Assembly: GCA_013330015.1 (NCBI GenBank)
Contig: DUJC01000051.1
Coordinates: 1-16,367 of the forward strand
DNA length: 16,367 bases
Direction of reading: 5' to 3'
Source of the DNA: Candidatus Poseidoniaceae archaeon
GTDB lineage: Archaea; Thermoplasmatota; Poseidoniia; Poseidoniales; Poseidoniaceae
Positions 1 to 7,991 of this stretch are shown piece after piece. The notes below the pieces were generated by a model. That model was not told the DNA's origin. It did no database searches and saw only the letters and a list, made by a program, of their open reading frames with translations. Made by a program: the position numbers and the translations under genes. How positions within the stretch are numbered: the stretch's first letter is position 1; each line of letters begins with the position of its first letter.

Positions 1-861
1 TTCGATGTTGCTGGTGAGGACAATGCGGTCGTAGGCGCAGTGTGTGTTTTCTGAGAAGGTCGTATCTGCTGAATCAGGTACAACCCAGAGATAGTCTGGG
101 CTTCGGATGTCAAGCTGATTGAGTTCATACGTTGAAGCATAACTGCAATCTGCATTGAAATCACCAAGAACAATGATATCCGATTCGGTTGAATTTTGTT
201 TGTACGTTTCAACAACATTGTGCAAAGCGGCTGTTTCATTGACGGCATTGGCAGGCTTGGTATGGACGGTAATGAACGTCATATTTTCAAGAACGGTTCC
301 ATTTTGTGAGAGCAGATTGAACGAAGAAATGAATGGTTCGCGTTGGAATTCATCCAACTCTGAATCATTGTGCAACCACGCAGAATCAAATTGGAAATGC
401 GATGTTCGGTAGTAAAATGCATACTGCTCCTGTCCTCCTTGATCGTCTTCTTGTTGCCCAGAGCGTTCACTCAGAACCATGGCGTAGGTGTCATTGGATG
501 CTGCATTGATGGCATCTAGGAAGTCGTACGGGACTGTTTGGTCAAGGTCTTTAATCTCTTGAACGACGAGCATATCATAGCGAAGGGTGATGTTGACAAG
601 TTCGGATACGACATCCGCTTTGCCCATTTTTGTTTCACCGAAAATTTTGATGTTGAAGGTTGCAATGCGAGCAACATCTTCTCGACTTCGAGATTCAGAA
701 CGCGCTTCTGTATCATCTGCATCCTCTCCTTCAACCTCAACATAGATGGTTCTCCACAAGGGGCTCTCATCTTGATGCACCAACAGTTGGATTGTCATCG
801 GAAAAAGAATCAGCAGGGCCACGAGCATTACACCTTGCAACGCGTTGTCATGCCGTGCCAT
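1..861 (-). CDS. DNase I-family secreted/anchored endonuclease, 3' end outside window
   Basis: I read this by translating the reverse strand from the ATG at 861; 287 codons stay open to the left edge, so the C-terminus is missing. Residues 11-28 are a hydrophobic signal peptide or single anchor, followed by an acidic spacer to about 63. The rest shows the DNase I (endonuclease/exonuclease/phosphatase) order: ATFNIKIF (67-74), VVQEIKD with the metal-binding Glu102, the QYAFYYR strand (146-152), ITVHTKP with His200, VLGDFNADCSY with Asp234 and Asn236 (231-241), and CAYDRIVL with Asp278 (275-282). The final SDH histidine of the family would lie just past the edge. DNase I enzymes cut DNA using divalent metals. 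The leader places this one outside the membrane, so DNA scavenging or biofilm DNA removal is likely (inference). It is divergent from the TPR gene at 950. Confidence 0.9.
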   Translation of the reverse strand, partial: MARHDNALQGVMLVALLILFPMTIQLLVHQDESPLWRTIYVEVEGEDADDTEARSESRSREDVARIATFNIKIFGETKMGKADVVSELVNITLRYDMLVVQEIKDLDQTVPYDFLDAINAASNDTYAMVLSERSGQQEDDQGGQEQYAFYYRTSHFQFDSAWLHNDSELDEFQREPFISSFNLLSQNGTVLENMTFITVHTKPANAVNETAALHNVVETYKQNSTESDIIVLGDFNADCSYASTYELNQLDIRSPDYLWVVPDSADTTFSENTHCAYDRIVLTSNIE

Positions 862-949
862 GAGGTTGCATAGGCTTCCATGTTATCAATCATCAAGGTC
901 CTACTTGAACGAAGCATAGGTTCTTGACGCGTATCTCTTTGGTTGCAAC

Positions 950-1780
950 ATGGCTGAGGAAGTCTCTCCAGAAAAAGCGAAGGAAATCGTGGAGATGTTG
1001 ACTGGAGGTGGTTCGATTGAATCCATCAACACTTCATTGGCCTTGGGTATATTGCCATTGGTCGAGTCAATAGGTGACTTAGATCTCCTGCATCGTTTGG
1101 TTGAACATGCTCAGCAAGTTGCAGAAGATGACGTTGAGAAGGGCTGGGCACGATTTGAGCATCTGAAGCGATACGCAGGTTCAATCGATGATGTTGCAGA
1201 ATTGGCATTCCATGCTGAGTCAATGGAAAAAGGAGCTCCACTTGCAGCCGCTGTCCTTCATCATCACGCACTGATGTTGCTCTCCATCGAGGAGATTGAA
1301 TCGGCACAAACATCCATACGTCGTTCGCTGACATTGCGAGAATCCATCGAAGATCAGGAAGGCATTGTTTACGGCTTGGCCGTACTCTCACGCTGCTCAA
1401 GACTCAACCAAGATTGGGATTCTGCCATCATCCATGATACACGCCGACTCGAGTTAGCGATTTCTATGCAGAACGATGTTCTTCGCATGGAGGCACTTGC
1501 AGATGTTGCGCATGCTCAAGCCAGTATCGGCGAACTCGCTACTGCGAGTGAAATGTATCAAGAAAGTCTCGACTTTGCCAAGCGCCTTGAAGATCCTGCT
1601 GGTCATCTTGTTGCAAGTTGGGGCCTTGCGGATCTTGCAGAAATTGAGACCCGATACGACGATGCTCTTCTGGCTTTATCGGATACGATGCATTTGTTCA
1701 TGCAACTTGGAATCCCTGCTCCAGACCTACTGAAGAAACGACTCCATGACCTTACAGCACTCGGTGAGGATGTTAACTGA
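950..1780 (+). CDS. TPR-repeat cytoplasmic protein, 276 aa
   Basis: The protein is almost wholly alpha-helical and has no signal peptide or membrane segment. Tetratricopeptide-like helical pairs occur at about residues 97-131, 137-171, 178-212 and 217-250, with the small/large residue spacing typical of TPR (for example ALADVAHAQASIGELATA, then YQESLDFAKRL). TPR proteins act as protein-binding scaffolds; no catalytic domain is visible, so the partner is unknown. The ATG at 950 is preceded by an 88-base divergent gap shared with the nuclease gene, with no clear Shine-Dalgarno site, so a short or leaderless transcript is likely. It precedes the catabolic cluster on the same strand by 52 bases, but nothing in its sequence ties it to that pathway. 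Confidence 0.8.
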   Translation: MAEEVSPEKAKEIVEMLTGGGSIESINTSLALGILPLVESIGDLDLLHRLVEHAQQVAEDDVEKGWARFEHLKRYAGSIDDVAELAFHAESMEKGAPLAAAVLHHHALMLLSIEEIESAQTSIRRSLTLRESIEDQEGIVYGLAVLSRCSRLNQDWDSAIIHDTRRLELAISMQNDVLRMEALADVAHAQASIGELATASEMYQESLDFAKRLEDPAGHLVASWGLADLAEIETRYDDALLALSDTMHLFMQLGIPAPDLLKKRLHDLTALGEDVN

Positions 1781-1832
1781 TGGTCGAACGGGTTATGTGA
1801 TTTGACGTGTTGGGAAATATGGGGCGAAGTTG

Positions 1833-3062
1833 ATGCAACACGACATTTTCTTTTCCATCAGCCAAACGCCCGACGCTGATGGCCATATTCCCGATGAACA
1901 AACCATGCTTCGAAACTACTTCGAACAACTCGAATGTGCAGATTCCTTGGGCTTTGGCGTTGGATGGATTGCTCAAGCCCACCTTTCAACTGAAACACAG
2001 AAATCAAACAGCAAACCAGTGGTTCCACACTGGCAAGGTGAAGTTGGACTTTGCACCGATTTTCCGCAACTCGCCACAGAATCGTTTCGAAGGACAAAGA
2101 ACATCGAAATCGGTAGTGCCGTTGTCTCTATTCTTGCATCGGGTGGGCCAATTGCACAAGCAGAGAGGATTGCCAACACCTTGCAACTTCTTGCTGTCAA
2201 CGACGATGCTCGCAAGCTCCACGTCGGCTTCTCAGCAGGAAGATTCGAATTCATGGCTCGCCCGTATGGGATCGTCCCACGAACAGCTGTAGAAGAAGCT
2301 GCATGGCCGGCGTTGCGTGCACAAATTTTCCTTGAAGCAAGTGAGATCTTCCTGCGATTGCTGCGAGGGGATGTCGTTTCTTCCGATTCTGTACGCTCGA
2401 CCACATTGACACGTGAGAATTTCAGAAGCGATGAAGATTGGAAGCGTGTGCAAGAGGCTCACGGTTCCGATGTTGATGCCATCGACTTTGGCCGTCGTTA
2501 CGTCTTTGAAGACATTCGAATCGTTCCAAATACATTTGACCGAAATCAATTGGTGCTTGTAGCAGGAACACACGATCCAAGGGCTCAAGTGTTCGTCAAT
2601 TCGTTCCTTCCAGTACGTGTTTTCAACCTCTCGATTACACAACCGGACGTCATTGAAGCGACACATGAGCGTATGCGGTCCTGTTTCCATCCAGATGGTG
2701 GGGAATGGAAGCGTTCGGATATGCCACGAACCAGTTTTGTGTTTGTGAACGATGAACCTGATCTGACGCCTGAGGAGCAACGCCAAGCTGCTCATCGTGA
2801 AGCGGATGAAGCACTGAGTGCCTACTGGAATGCACTTGAAGGCACCATCGACCCAAACAAAGTTCAGAATGCAGCACAAAACGCATTGATTGGAAACGTT
2901 GAGGACGTCTCCCAACAACTGGTTGAACGCTTCCATCCGGAGGACCGTGTTATGGCGTGGTTCGATTTCTTCAATCATGACAGTGCTCGGGTCTGTAGGA
3001 ACATGCGAGCATACATGGAAAAGGTCGCTCCACGTGTCGAAGAACTTCTCAATGGTGATTGA
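1833..3062 (+). CDS. Luciferase-like (LLM) flavin-dependent monooxygenase
   Basis: This 409-residue protein has the bacterial-luciferase-like TIM-barrel pattern: an N-terminal strand HDIFFSI, then ECADSLGFGVGWIAQAHL (34-51), which matches the family's 'ae.lGfd.vw.aeHh' segment. Further along are IEIGSAVVSI (91-100), PIAQAERIANTLQLL (106-120), HVGFSAGRFEF (130-140), and near the C-terminus ALIGNVEDVSQQL (351-363) and MAWFDFF (374-380). Such enzymes use reduced FMN or F420 to oxygenate small organic substrates, including N-heterocycles (RutA) and other ring-opening substrates. The substrate cannot be read from sequence, and no flavin reductase is in the window. I chose the ATG at 1833; a TTG sits directly before it at 1830. 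The stop overlaps a TTG of the next gene, which suggests one transcript with the amidohydrolase and dehydrogenase. Confidence 0.85.
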   Translation: MQHDIFFSISQTPDADGHIPDEQTMLRNYFEQLECADSLGFGVGWIAQAHLSTETQKSNSKPVVPHWQGEVGLCTDFPQLATESFRRTKNIEIGSAVVSILASGGPIAQAERIANTLQLLAVNDDARKLHVGFSAGRFEFMARPYGIVPRTAVEEAAWPALRAQIFLEASEIFLRLLRGDVVSSDSVRSTTLTRENFRSDEDWKRVQEAHGSDVDAIDFGRRYVFEDIRIVPNTFDRNQLVLVAGTHDPRAQVFVNSFLPVRVFNLSITQPDVIEATHERMRSCFHPDGGEWKRSDMPRTSFVFVNDEPDLTPEEQRQAAHREADEALSAYWNALEGTIDPNKVQNAAQNALIGNVEDVSQQLVERFHPEDRVMAWFDFFNHDSARVCRNMRAYMEKVAPRVEELLNGD

Positions 3063-3064
3063 AC

Positions 3065-4186
3065 ATGGACATCAATCATCACGATCATTCCGCTGTCAAA
3101 CCTGGTCGTCCGGGAAGCGAATTGTTTCCAAATTCGCCACTTGGTGAACAAGTTGAGGGTATTCCTACCGGTCGTGACGTTGCATGGGAGCCATTGGTCG
3201 ATTACCGAAGGAATGGGGTTTCGGAAACAACCATTCACGGTGCAGTTGCGTGGGCACATGGCGATGAAGTCATCCATTCTTTTGGAGGAAACGTTCTCTG
3301 TTACGGTCGTTCGATGATGAAACCCTTCATGCTCAAGGCCTTCGTCAATGAACTTGCAGATCTTTCATGGGAGCAAAAGGCCATTTCGGTGGCCAGCCAC
3401 AATGGCGATACAGAACATGTTGCTGCGGCACAATCACTGCTTTCCCAATCAGAATGGCCTTTGATGCTGACGCCATTGGATGTACCCCTCATTCAGTTCG
3501 GTCGTCAGGTACGTCGTCCACGACGATGGTATCACACATGCTCTGGCGAGCATGCTGCAATTCTACGGGGTTGCAGAGAGAAAGGATGGAATCGGGCGGG
3601 GTACACCTTGCCGAGTCACCAAGTGTTCGATGCGTACATGAGCGAAATACGACGCTTCCTTGGCGAGGATTGGACACCTCAACGGATTGCCAAAGACGGA
3701 TGTGGATTGCCAACCGTCTCGAACACGGTTGCTGAATTGGCTCAAATCTATGCAGGACTTGTTCAAGACAAAGATGAAGATTGGATTTGGGAATCCATGG
3801 TCCGTCATCCCGACCTCGTCGGTGGATTCAATCGCCTCGACTCAACCATTCTCAAAGCGGGTGAAGGAACAGTCATTGCAAAAGAAGGGGCTGATGGTCT
3901 ACTCGGACTTGCTATTGAGCATCCTGACTATCCAAAAGGACTCGGTATCGTCGTGAAAATTGCGCATGGATGGAACGCTCAAGCGACATGGTACGTAGCA
4001 AGAGCCATCCTCGGTGTGCTTGGTATTGACCTGAGAAATCCATACCCTCTCCATCGACAAAAGGCATTCATCGTTCCTGGAATCGTTCCTGAACGATACC
4101 TTGGCGTCCTTGAGACCATCCCTACTTGGGATGAATGGGATCCCGATCAAGACCGTTGGATGTACGATGCGGAGATGGACGCATGA
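3065..4186 (+). CDS. Asparaginase II family (class 3, Rhizobium AnsA-type) amidohydrolase
   Basis: This 373-residue protein carries the marks of the family typified by Rhizobium etli inducible asparaginase: the SxxK pair Ser83/Lys86 (GRSMMKPF), Ser111 in ASHNGDTEH, the CSG-H motif with Cys159 and His163, DGCGLP with Asp211 and Cys213, and Lys273 in AKEGADG. These match the two Ser-Lys tandems and the cysteines of the zinc site known for that enzyme. Glu162 stands where the family usually has a zinc-site lysine, so the substrate or metal use may differ. Family members hydrolyse the side-chain amide of asparagine. Here the gene sits between an LLM monooxygenase and an aminomuconate-semialdehyde dehydrogenase, so an amide arising in that pathway is a reasonable alternative substrate (inference). 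The start could also be TTG at 3059, overlapping the upstream TGA. It ends in an ATGA overlap with the next gene. Confidence 0.85.
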   Translation: MDINHHDHSAVKPGRPGSELFPNSPLGEQVEGIPTGRDVAWEPLVDYRRNGVSETTIHGAVAWAHGDEVIHSFGGNVLCYGRSMMKPFMLKAFVNELADLSWEQKAISVASHNGDTEHVAAAQSLLSQSEWPLMLTPLDVPLIQFGRQVRRPRRWYHTCSGEHAAILRGCREKGWNRAGYTLPSHQVFDAYMSEIRRFLGEDWTPQRIAKDGCGLPTVSNTVAELAQIYAGLVQDKDEDWIWESMVRHPDLVGGFNRLDSTILKAGEGTVIAKEGADGLLGLAIEHPDYPKGLGIVVKIAHGWNAQATWYVARAILGVLGIDLRNPYPLHRQKAFIVPGIVPERYLGVLETIPTWDEWDPDQDRWMYDAEMDA

Positions 4187-5634
4187 ATGCGTTGAACTTC
4201 ATCGATGGAGTCTTTGTCGATGCAGTTGATGGAAAGACGCTTGCAAACGTTAACCCAGCAACTGGGCAGGAGATTGGAACGATTGCGCGATCAAAGAAAG
4301 CCGATGTCGAAGTGGCTGTACAAGCTGCGATGCGATCACGCAAAGACTGGGCATCACGTTCCATGCTCGAACGCGCAGATTGGCTTGACAGAATAGCCGA
4401 TGGTCTTGAGCGGCGCAAGGAAGAGATTGCACAGCGAGAGTCAAGAGATACGGGTAAGCCACTTACGCTTGCGCGTCGAGTCGATGCACAACGTTCGATT
4501 GACAACTTCCGATTCTTCGCCGATTTCGCCCGACAACAAGAGCCGGAAGTGTTTGAGATGGCAGATGCGACCAACATTGTTCATCGAAATCCAATCGGTG
4601 TAGTAGGATTAATCACACCTTGGAATCTGCCACTCTATCTGTTGAGTTGGAAGGTTGCTCCTGCGTTGTTGATGGGGAACACCATTGTAGCGAAACCGAG
4701 CGAGATGACACCCCTTACAGCAGCACTGATGTGCGAAGTCGCTTCCGAGATTGGGCTTCCTTCTGGTGTCATCAATGTTGTACACGGCTATGGTCCAGAA
4801 GTGGGACAAGCCATTCTCGAGCATCCTTCCATTGGTGCGATTTCGTTCACAGGAGGGACAGCAACAGGCCGACACGTTGCTGCAACGGCAGCCCCTCTGT
4901 TCAAGAAACTCTCACTGGAACTGGGTGGGAAAAATGCAACAATTGTTCTCGATGATGCCGATTTGGACGAGGCCGTCAGTGGGGCGGTTCGAGCCGGATT
5001 CACAAACGGTGGACAAGTTTGTCTGTGCGGCTCGCGAATTCTTGTTCATCAATCGATTGCGGATGAATTCACTCAACGACTCGTTGTGGCAGTCGATGCA
5101 ATGGTCTGCGGACCACCAGAAGACGCATCCACACAAATCGGCGCTCTCATCAGTATCGAACATCTCGAAAAGGTCGAATCGTACATCGAACTCGGCGTTG
5201 AAGAGGGTGGAACCATCTTGACAGGTGGTACACGAGAAATGACTGGACCGGTCATCGCTACTAACGCTGGGGCCTTCCTGCGACCAACCATCATCGATGG
5301 TCTCGATCACACGTCGAGAACGTCAACAGAGGAAATCTTCGGACCAATTGTCACCGTTCACCGTTTTGATTCAGATGAAGAAGCAATCGAAATGGCCAAT
5401 TCCACAGAATACGGACTCGCTGGTTCGATATGGTCGACGAACATTGACCGTGCACATGCGCTTGCTCAGCAAATCGAAACAGGAATCATCTGGGTCAACA
5501 CGTGGTTGCATCGTGATTTGAGGACACCGTTTGGTGGTGTCAAGAATTCAGGTGTGGGTCGAGAGGGTGGTAATTGGAGTCTAGGATTTTTCTCAGAACC
5601 ACTCAATGTTTGCATCAAACACAGCCAAGAATGA
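4183..5634 (+). CDS. amnC: Aldehyde dehydrogenase of the 2-aminomuconate/2-hydroxymuconate 6-semialdehyde type (AmnC-like)
   Basis: The 483-residue protein has the normal NAD-dependent ALDH length and catalytic set: Asn148 in PWNLP, Lys171 in AKPSE, the general base Glu246 in LELGGK, the nucleophile Cys280 in GGQVCLC, and Glu384 in EEIFGP. The C-terminal DLRTPFGGVKNSGVGREGG and FSEPLNVCIK, together with Arg110 in NFRFFADF and Arg444 in HRDLRTP, are typical of the subgroup oxidising 2-aminomuconate or 2-hydroxymuconate semialdehydes, where two arginines hold the carboxylate. The predicted reaction is 2-aminomuconate 6-semialdehyde to 2-aminomuconate, which stops the semialdehyde cyclising to picolinate. 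The ring-cleaving enzyme and the deaminase that would flank this step are encoded at 7093-9389. The ATG at 4183 overlaps the upstream stop as ATGA, a sign of translational coupling. A 2-hydroxymuconate semialdehyde substrate is the main alternative. Confidence 0.85.
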   Translation: MNALNFIDGVFVDAVDGKTLANVNPATGQEIGTIARSKKADVEVAVQAAMRSRKDWASRSMLERADWLDRIADGLERRKEEIAQRESRDTGKPLTLARRVDAQRSIDNFRFFADFARQQEPEVFEMADATNIVHRNPIGVVGLITPWNLPLYLLSWKVAPALLMGNTIVAKPSEMTPLTAALMCEVASEIGLPSGVINVVHGYGPEVGQAILEHPSIGAISFTGGTATGRHVAATAAPLFKKLSLELGGKNATIVLDDADLDEAVSGAVRAGFTNGGQVCLCGSRILVHQSIADEFTQRLVVAVDAMVCGPPEDASTQIGALISIEHLEKVESYIELGVEEGGTILTGGTREMTGPVIATNAGAFLRPTIIDGLDHTSRTSTEEIFGPIVTVHRFDSDEEAIEMANSTEYGLAGSIWSTNIDRAHALAQQIETGIIWVNTWLHRDLRTPFGGVKNSGVGREGGNWSLGFFSEPLNVCIKHSQE

Positions 5635-5683
5635 TGGCGAGCCTTTGAAATGTTGAATTCAATCGGAAGCATGAGGCAGAACG

Positions 5684-6505
5684 ATGTCGGTTCACAGCAA
5701 AGCAACGAAAGTCACGACGCATACGCTTCAAGAAATGAAGCGTGCCAACGAACCTATCACCATGTTGACGGCGTACGACTACTCACTTGCTCGCCTTGTT
5801 GACGCAGCAGGTGTTGACGTGATACTCGTCGGCGATTCTGCTTCGAACGTTATGGCAGGTCAGGTGACAACTGTTCCCATGACGCTTGACCACATGATCT
5901 ACCATGCTCAATGTGTACAGCGTGCTGTTGATAGAGCGCTCATTGTCGTCGACATGCCTTTTGGAACCTATCAAGGAAATTCCCGGCAAGCTCTTGAAAG
6001 TGCTATCCGCATCATGAAAGAAGCAGAAGGCCATGCTGTCAAACTTGAGGGTGGTTCTGAGATTGTTGAATCGATCGAACGGATTCTGACTGCAGGTATC
6101 CCTGTTATGGGTCATCTTGGGCTCACGCCTCAAAGCATCTACAAGTTTGGAACCTACACAGTTCGCGCCAAAGAAGAAGAAGAGGCAGAGAAGTTGATTG
6201 AAGATGCAAAACTTCTCGAGGAAGCAGGTTGCTTCGCAATCGTTCTCGAAAAGATTCCAAAGGAACTTGCACAACGCGTTCAAAGTGAGTTGAGCATTCC
6301 AGTCATTGGCATTGGAGCTGGTCCTCACTGCGATGGGCAAGTCCTCGTCCTTCACGATCTTCTTGGAATTACAATGGATTTCTCACCACGATTCCTTCGT
6401 CGTTATCTCAATCTTGCAGAGGAAATCGATGGTGCCATTCGTTCGTATTGCGAGGATGTCCGTTCAGGCGATTTCCCGAATGAATCCGAATCGTACACGT
6501 CTTAG
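5684..6505 (+). CDS. panB: 3-methyl-2-oxobutanoate hydroxymethyltransferase
   Basis: PanB transfers a one-carbon unit from methylene-tetrahydrofolate (or its archaeal analogue) to 2-oxoisovalerate, giving ketopantoate for pantothenate and coenzyme A. The 273-residue length fits. Every key position is kept: Asp51-Ser52 in [11 protein letters not shown], Asp90 in [10 protein letters not shown], Lys120 and Glu122 in VKLEGG, His144 in [12 protein letters not shown], Glu189 in VLEKIP, and [15 protein letters not shown] (205-219). A GAGG at 5673-5676, seven bases before the ATG, is a plausible ribosome site. It follows the dehydrogenase by 49 bases and may be co-transcribed. Its full active site argues for the housekeeping role, not a catabolic one. 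Its TAG overlaps the stop of the convergent membrane-protein gene. Confidence 0.95.
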   Translation: MSVHSKATKVTTHTLQEMKRANEPITMLTAYDYSLARLVDAAGVDVILVGDSASNVMAGQVTTVPMTLDHMIYHAQCVQRAVDRALIVVDMPFGTYQGNSRQALESAIRIMKEAEGHAVKLEGGSEIVESIERILTAGIPVMGHLGLTPQSIYKFGTYTVRAKEEEEAEKLIEDAKLLEEAGCFAIVLEKIPKELAQRVQSELSIPVIGIGAGPHCDGQVLVLHDLLGITMDFSPRFLRRYLNLAEEIDGAIRSYCEDVRSGDFPNESESYTS

Positions 6506-7011
6506 AAGTAGATGAAGGCGAGAACACTGCCGCCAAAGGCACCAACGTTGACTGCCATTCCGTGCCAGAGACCATATCGGAACGGTGGAAACTCAAACTG
6601 TAGCCAAAAGGAACTGATGAACAACCAGGCAATGGCTGGAAGGAATCCAGCAAGATAGACCGATGAGGTTCCGAACATCCAAACCATGGATAAGCAACAT
6701 GCTGTGACTGCAAAACCCATCGCATACTCTCCTGCACGGCTCATATCCAGTCCGATGAGTAGTTTGTAGATTAGTGGCGAAGTCACGAGATAGATTGCAA
6801 ACGCACCATGGACTGGATTAGGAACAAACGTGTCGATTCGAGGCATCACAGTAAGTTGCCACATTGCACCGAAGACCATTCCAATCAACAACGGAGCCAT
6901 CATGTGGCGAAGCATATCGGAGAAGATTTCGCTTCCCGTAACGCCTGCATCGTCGGTGTCGAACGTCGGTGATTCTTCTGATGCTAAAGGCGCATCGTCC
7001 ATCTCCGACAT
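6502..7011 (-). CDS. Small polytopic membrane protein, unrecognised family
   Basis: From the ATG at 7011 the protein is 169 residues: an acidic, Ser/Thr-rich cytoplasmic-looking head (1-30), then four or five hydrophobic spans near 37-56, 69-88, 95-113, 117-138 and 147-169. The C-terminus runs straight out of the last span (VLAFIYF). An in-frame ATG at 7068 would give 188 residues with a basic QQKAKPQTRR extension, but would leave only 24 bases to the divergent dioxygenase gene. I do not recognise the family and see no conserved catalytic or transport motif. It sits between the two catabolic runs, converging on panB (stops overlap at 6502-6505) and diverging from the dioxygenase gene, so it is probably an unrelated neighbour. 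Confidence 0.7.
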   Translation of the reverse strand: MSEMDDAPLASEESPTFDTDDAGVTGSEIFSDMLRHMMAPLLIGMVFGAMWQLTVMPRIDTFVPNPVHGAFAIYLVTSPLIYKLLIGLDMSRAGEYAMGFAVTACCLSMVWMFGTSSVYLAGFLPAIAWLFISSFWLQFEFPPFRYGLWHGMAVNVGAFGGSVLAFIYF

Positions 7012-7092
7012 GCCTCGGGCTTGGACCCTTCTCGTTTGAGGTTTAGCCTTCTGTTGCGATGCATCCATATGCGTCCTATGCTTGGTCGAACT

Positions 7093-7989
7093 ATGGCCAA
7101 AGGTTCGATTGTCGCAGGCTGTCTTGCACCGCATCCACCTCATCTTGTGTACGCAGAAAATCCTCCACAGAATGAACCAACTTCTGAAGGGGGTTGGGAG
7201 CAGCTTCGTTGGGGGTATGAACGGCTACGTGAATCACTTTCAAAAATTGATCATGATGTCTTGGTCATCCTTTCGCCACATTGGCAAACATACGTAGGAA
7301 CACACTTCCTTGGTTTGCCTCACTTTGAGGGACTCTCGGTCGACCCTATTTTCCCCAATCTGTTTCGATATTCATACAACCTTGACATTGATGTCGAATT
7401 GAGCAAAGCCATTCATGACAAAGCAGCGGATGCAGGTCTTGCTGTGAAGATGATGGAGAATCCAGATTTCCGTGTTGATTATGGAACGATTACAACAGGT
7501 CACATGGTCAATCCAGCCTTCGACAAACCTCTTGTTGTTATTTCATCGAATCGTTCTCGACATTATTACTCGGTTGAAGTCATGCAAGAGATGATGATGG
7601 AACTTGGTAGAGTGACTCGCGATGCTATTCTCGAAAGCGGTAAGAAAGCAGTTGTACTCGCATCAAATTCACTTTCCCATCGCCACTTTACGACAGAATC
7701 CGATGTTCCTGAGGACATGAGCAAAGAGCACATCACCAGTCATGCAATGCATCTTTGGGATATGCGAATCATCGATTACATGCGAACCGGTCAAGCCCAG
7801 CGAATCATCGACGAGATGCCTGAGTTTACCGAACAAGCCATCGCTGAATCCGATGGCGGGGGTCTGACTTGGCTCCTCAGCACCTTGACCGTACCAACAT
7901 ATCCTGCCATCCTTCATGGATATGGGACCATAATCGGAACTGGAAATGCCATCGTTGAATGGCCCTGTTACGCTCACGAGGAGGTCTGA
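7093..7989 (+). CDS. amnB: 2-aminophenol 1,6-dioxygenase catalytic (beta) subunit, AmnB-like
   Basis: This 298-residue protein (from ATG at 7093) is a LigB-fold extradiol dioxygenase. Its N-terminus, with APHPPHLVY and NPPQNEP followed by GGWEQLRW, is the signature I know from the Pseudomonas AmnB and Comamonas CnbC beta subunits. The iron ligands of that family (His13, His62, Glu251) and the catalytic His195 fall at His14 (LAPHPPH), His63 (LSPHWQ), Glu252 (IAESDGG) and His196 (NSLSHRHF), a constant offset of one. DPIFPNLFRYSY, DYGTITTGHM and HGYGTIIGTGNAVVEW-like segments also fit. The predicted reaction is iron(II)-dependent cleavage of a 2-aminophenol between C1 and C6, giving 2-aminomuconate 6-semialdehyde. 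The exact ring substituents cannot be read. Upstream in-frame starts (7021, 7069, 7078) exist, but homologues begin at the MAKGSI position. The partner subunit follows after two bases. Confidence 0.88.
   Translation: MAKGSIVAGCLAPHPPHLVYAENPPQNEPTSEGGWEQLRWGYERLRESLSKIDHDVLVILSPHWQTYVGTHFLGLPHFEGLSVDPIFPNLFRYSYNLDIDVELSKAIHDKAADAGLAVKMMENPDFRVDYGTITTGHMVNPAFDKPLVVISSNRSRHYYSVEVMQEMMMELGRVTRDAILESGKKAVVLASNSLSHRHFTTESDVPEDMSKEHITSHAMHLWDMRIIDYMRTGQAQRIIDEMPEFTEQAIAESDGGGLTWLLSTLTVPTYPAILHGYGTIIGTGNAIVEWPCYAHEEV
7978..7985 (+). promoter_or_regulatory. Shine-Dalgarno site deciding a TTG start
   Basis: GAGGAGGT lies inside the last codons of the beta-subunit gene and ends six bases before a TTG at 7992. 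It supports that TTG as the start of the next gene, over the ATG at 7959, which lies upstream of the site and would add eleven residues that match nothing in the family. Confidence 0.65.
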
Positions 7990-7991
7990 TT

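Noticed and set aside
2232..2978. A 248-codon open frame on the - strand
   Set aside because: It lies wholly antisense to the flavin monooxygenase, whose family motifs are clear; the frame stays open through codon bias and its product is Cys/His-rich with no recognisable pattern.
5783..6355. A 190-codon open frame on the - strand
   Set aside because: It is antisense to panB, where every catalytic residue is present on the + strand; the antisense product has no coherent fold signature.
5684..6505. PanB as a hydroxymethyl aldolase recruited to the aromatic pathway
   Set aside because: All PanB metal and substrate residues are conserved at the expected spacing, so the ordinary pantothenate role is the simpler reading.
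7058..7065. GATGCATC palindrome before the dioxygenase gene
   Set aside because: Eight bases is too short to mean much by chance expectation, and there is no repeat of it near the other promoters.
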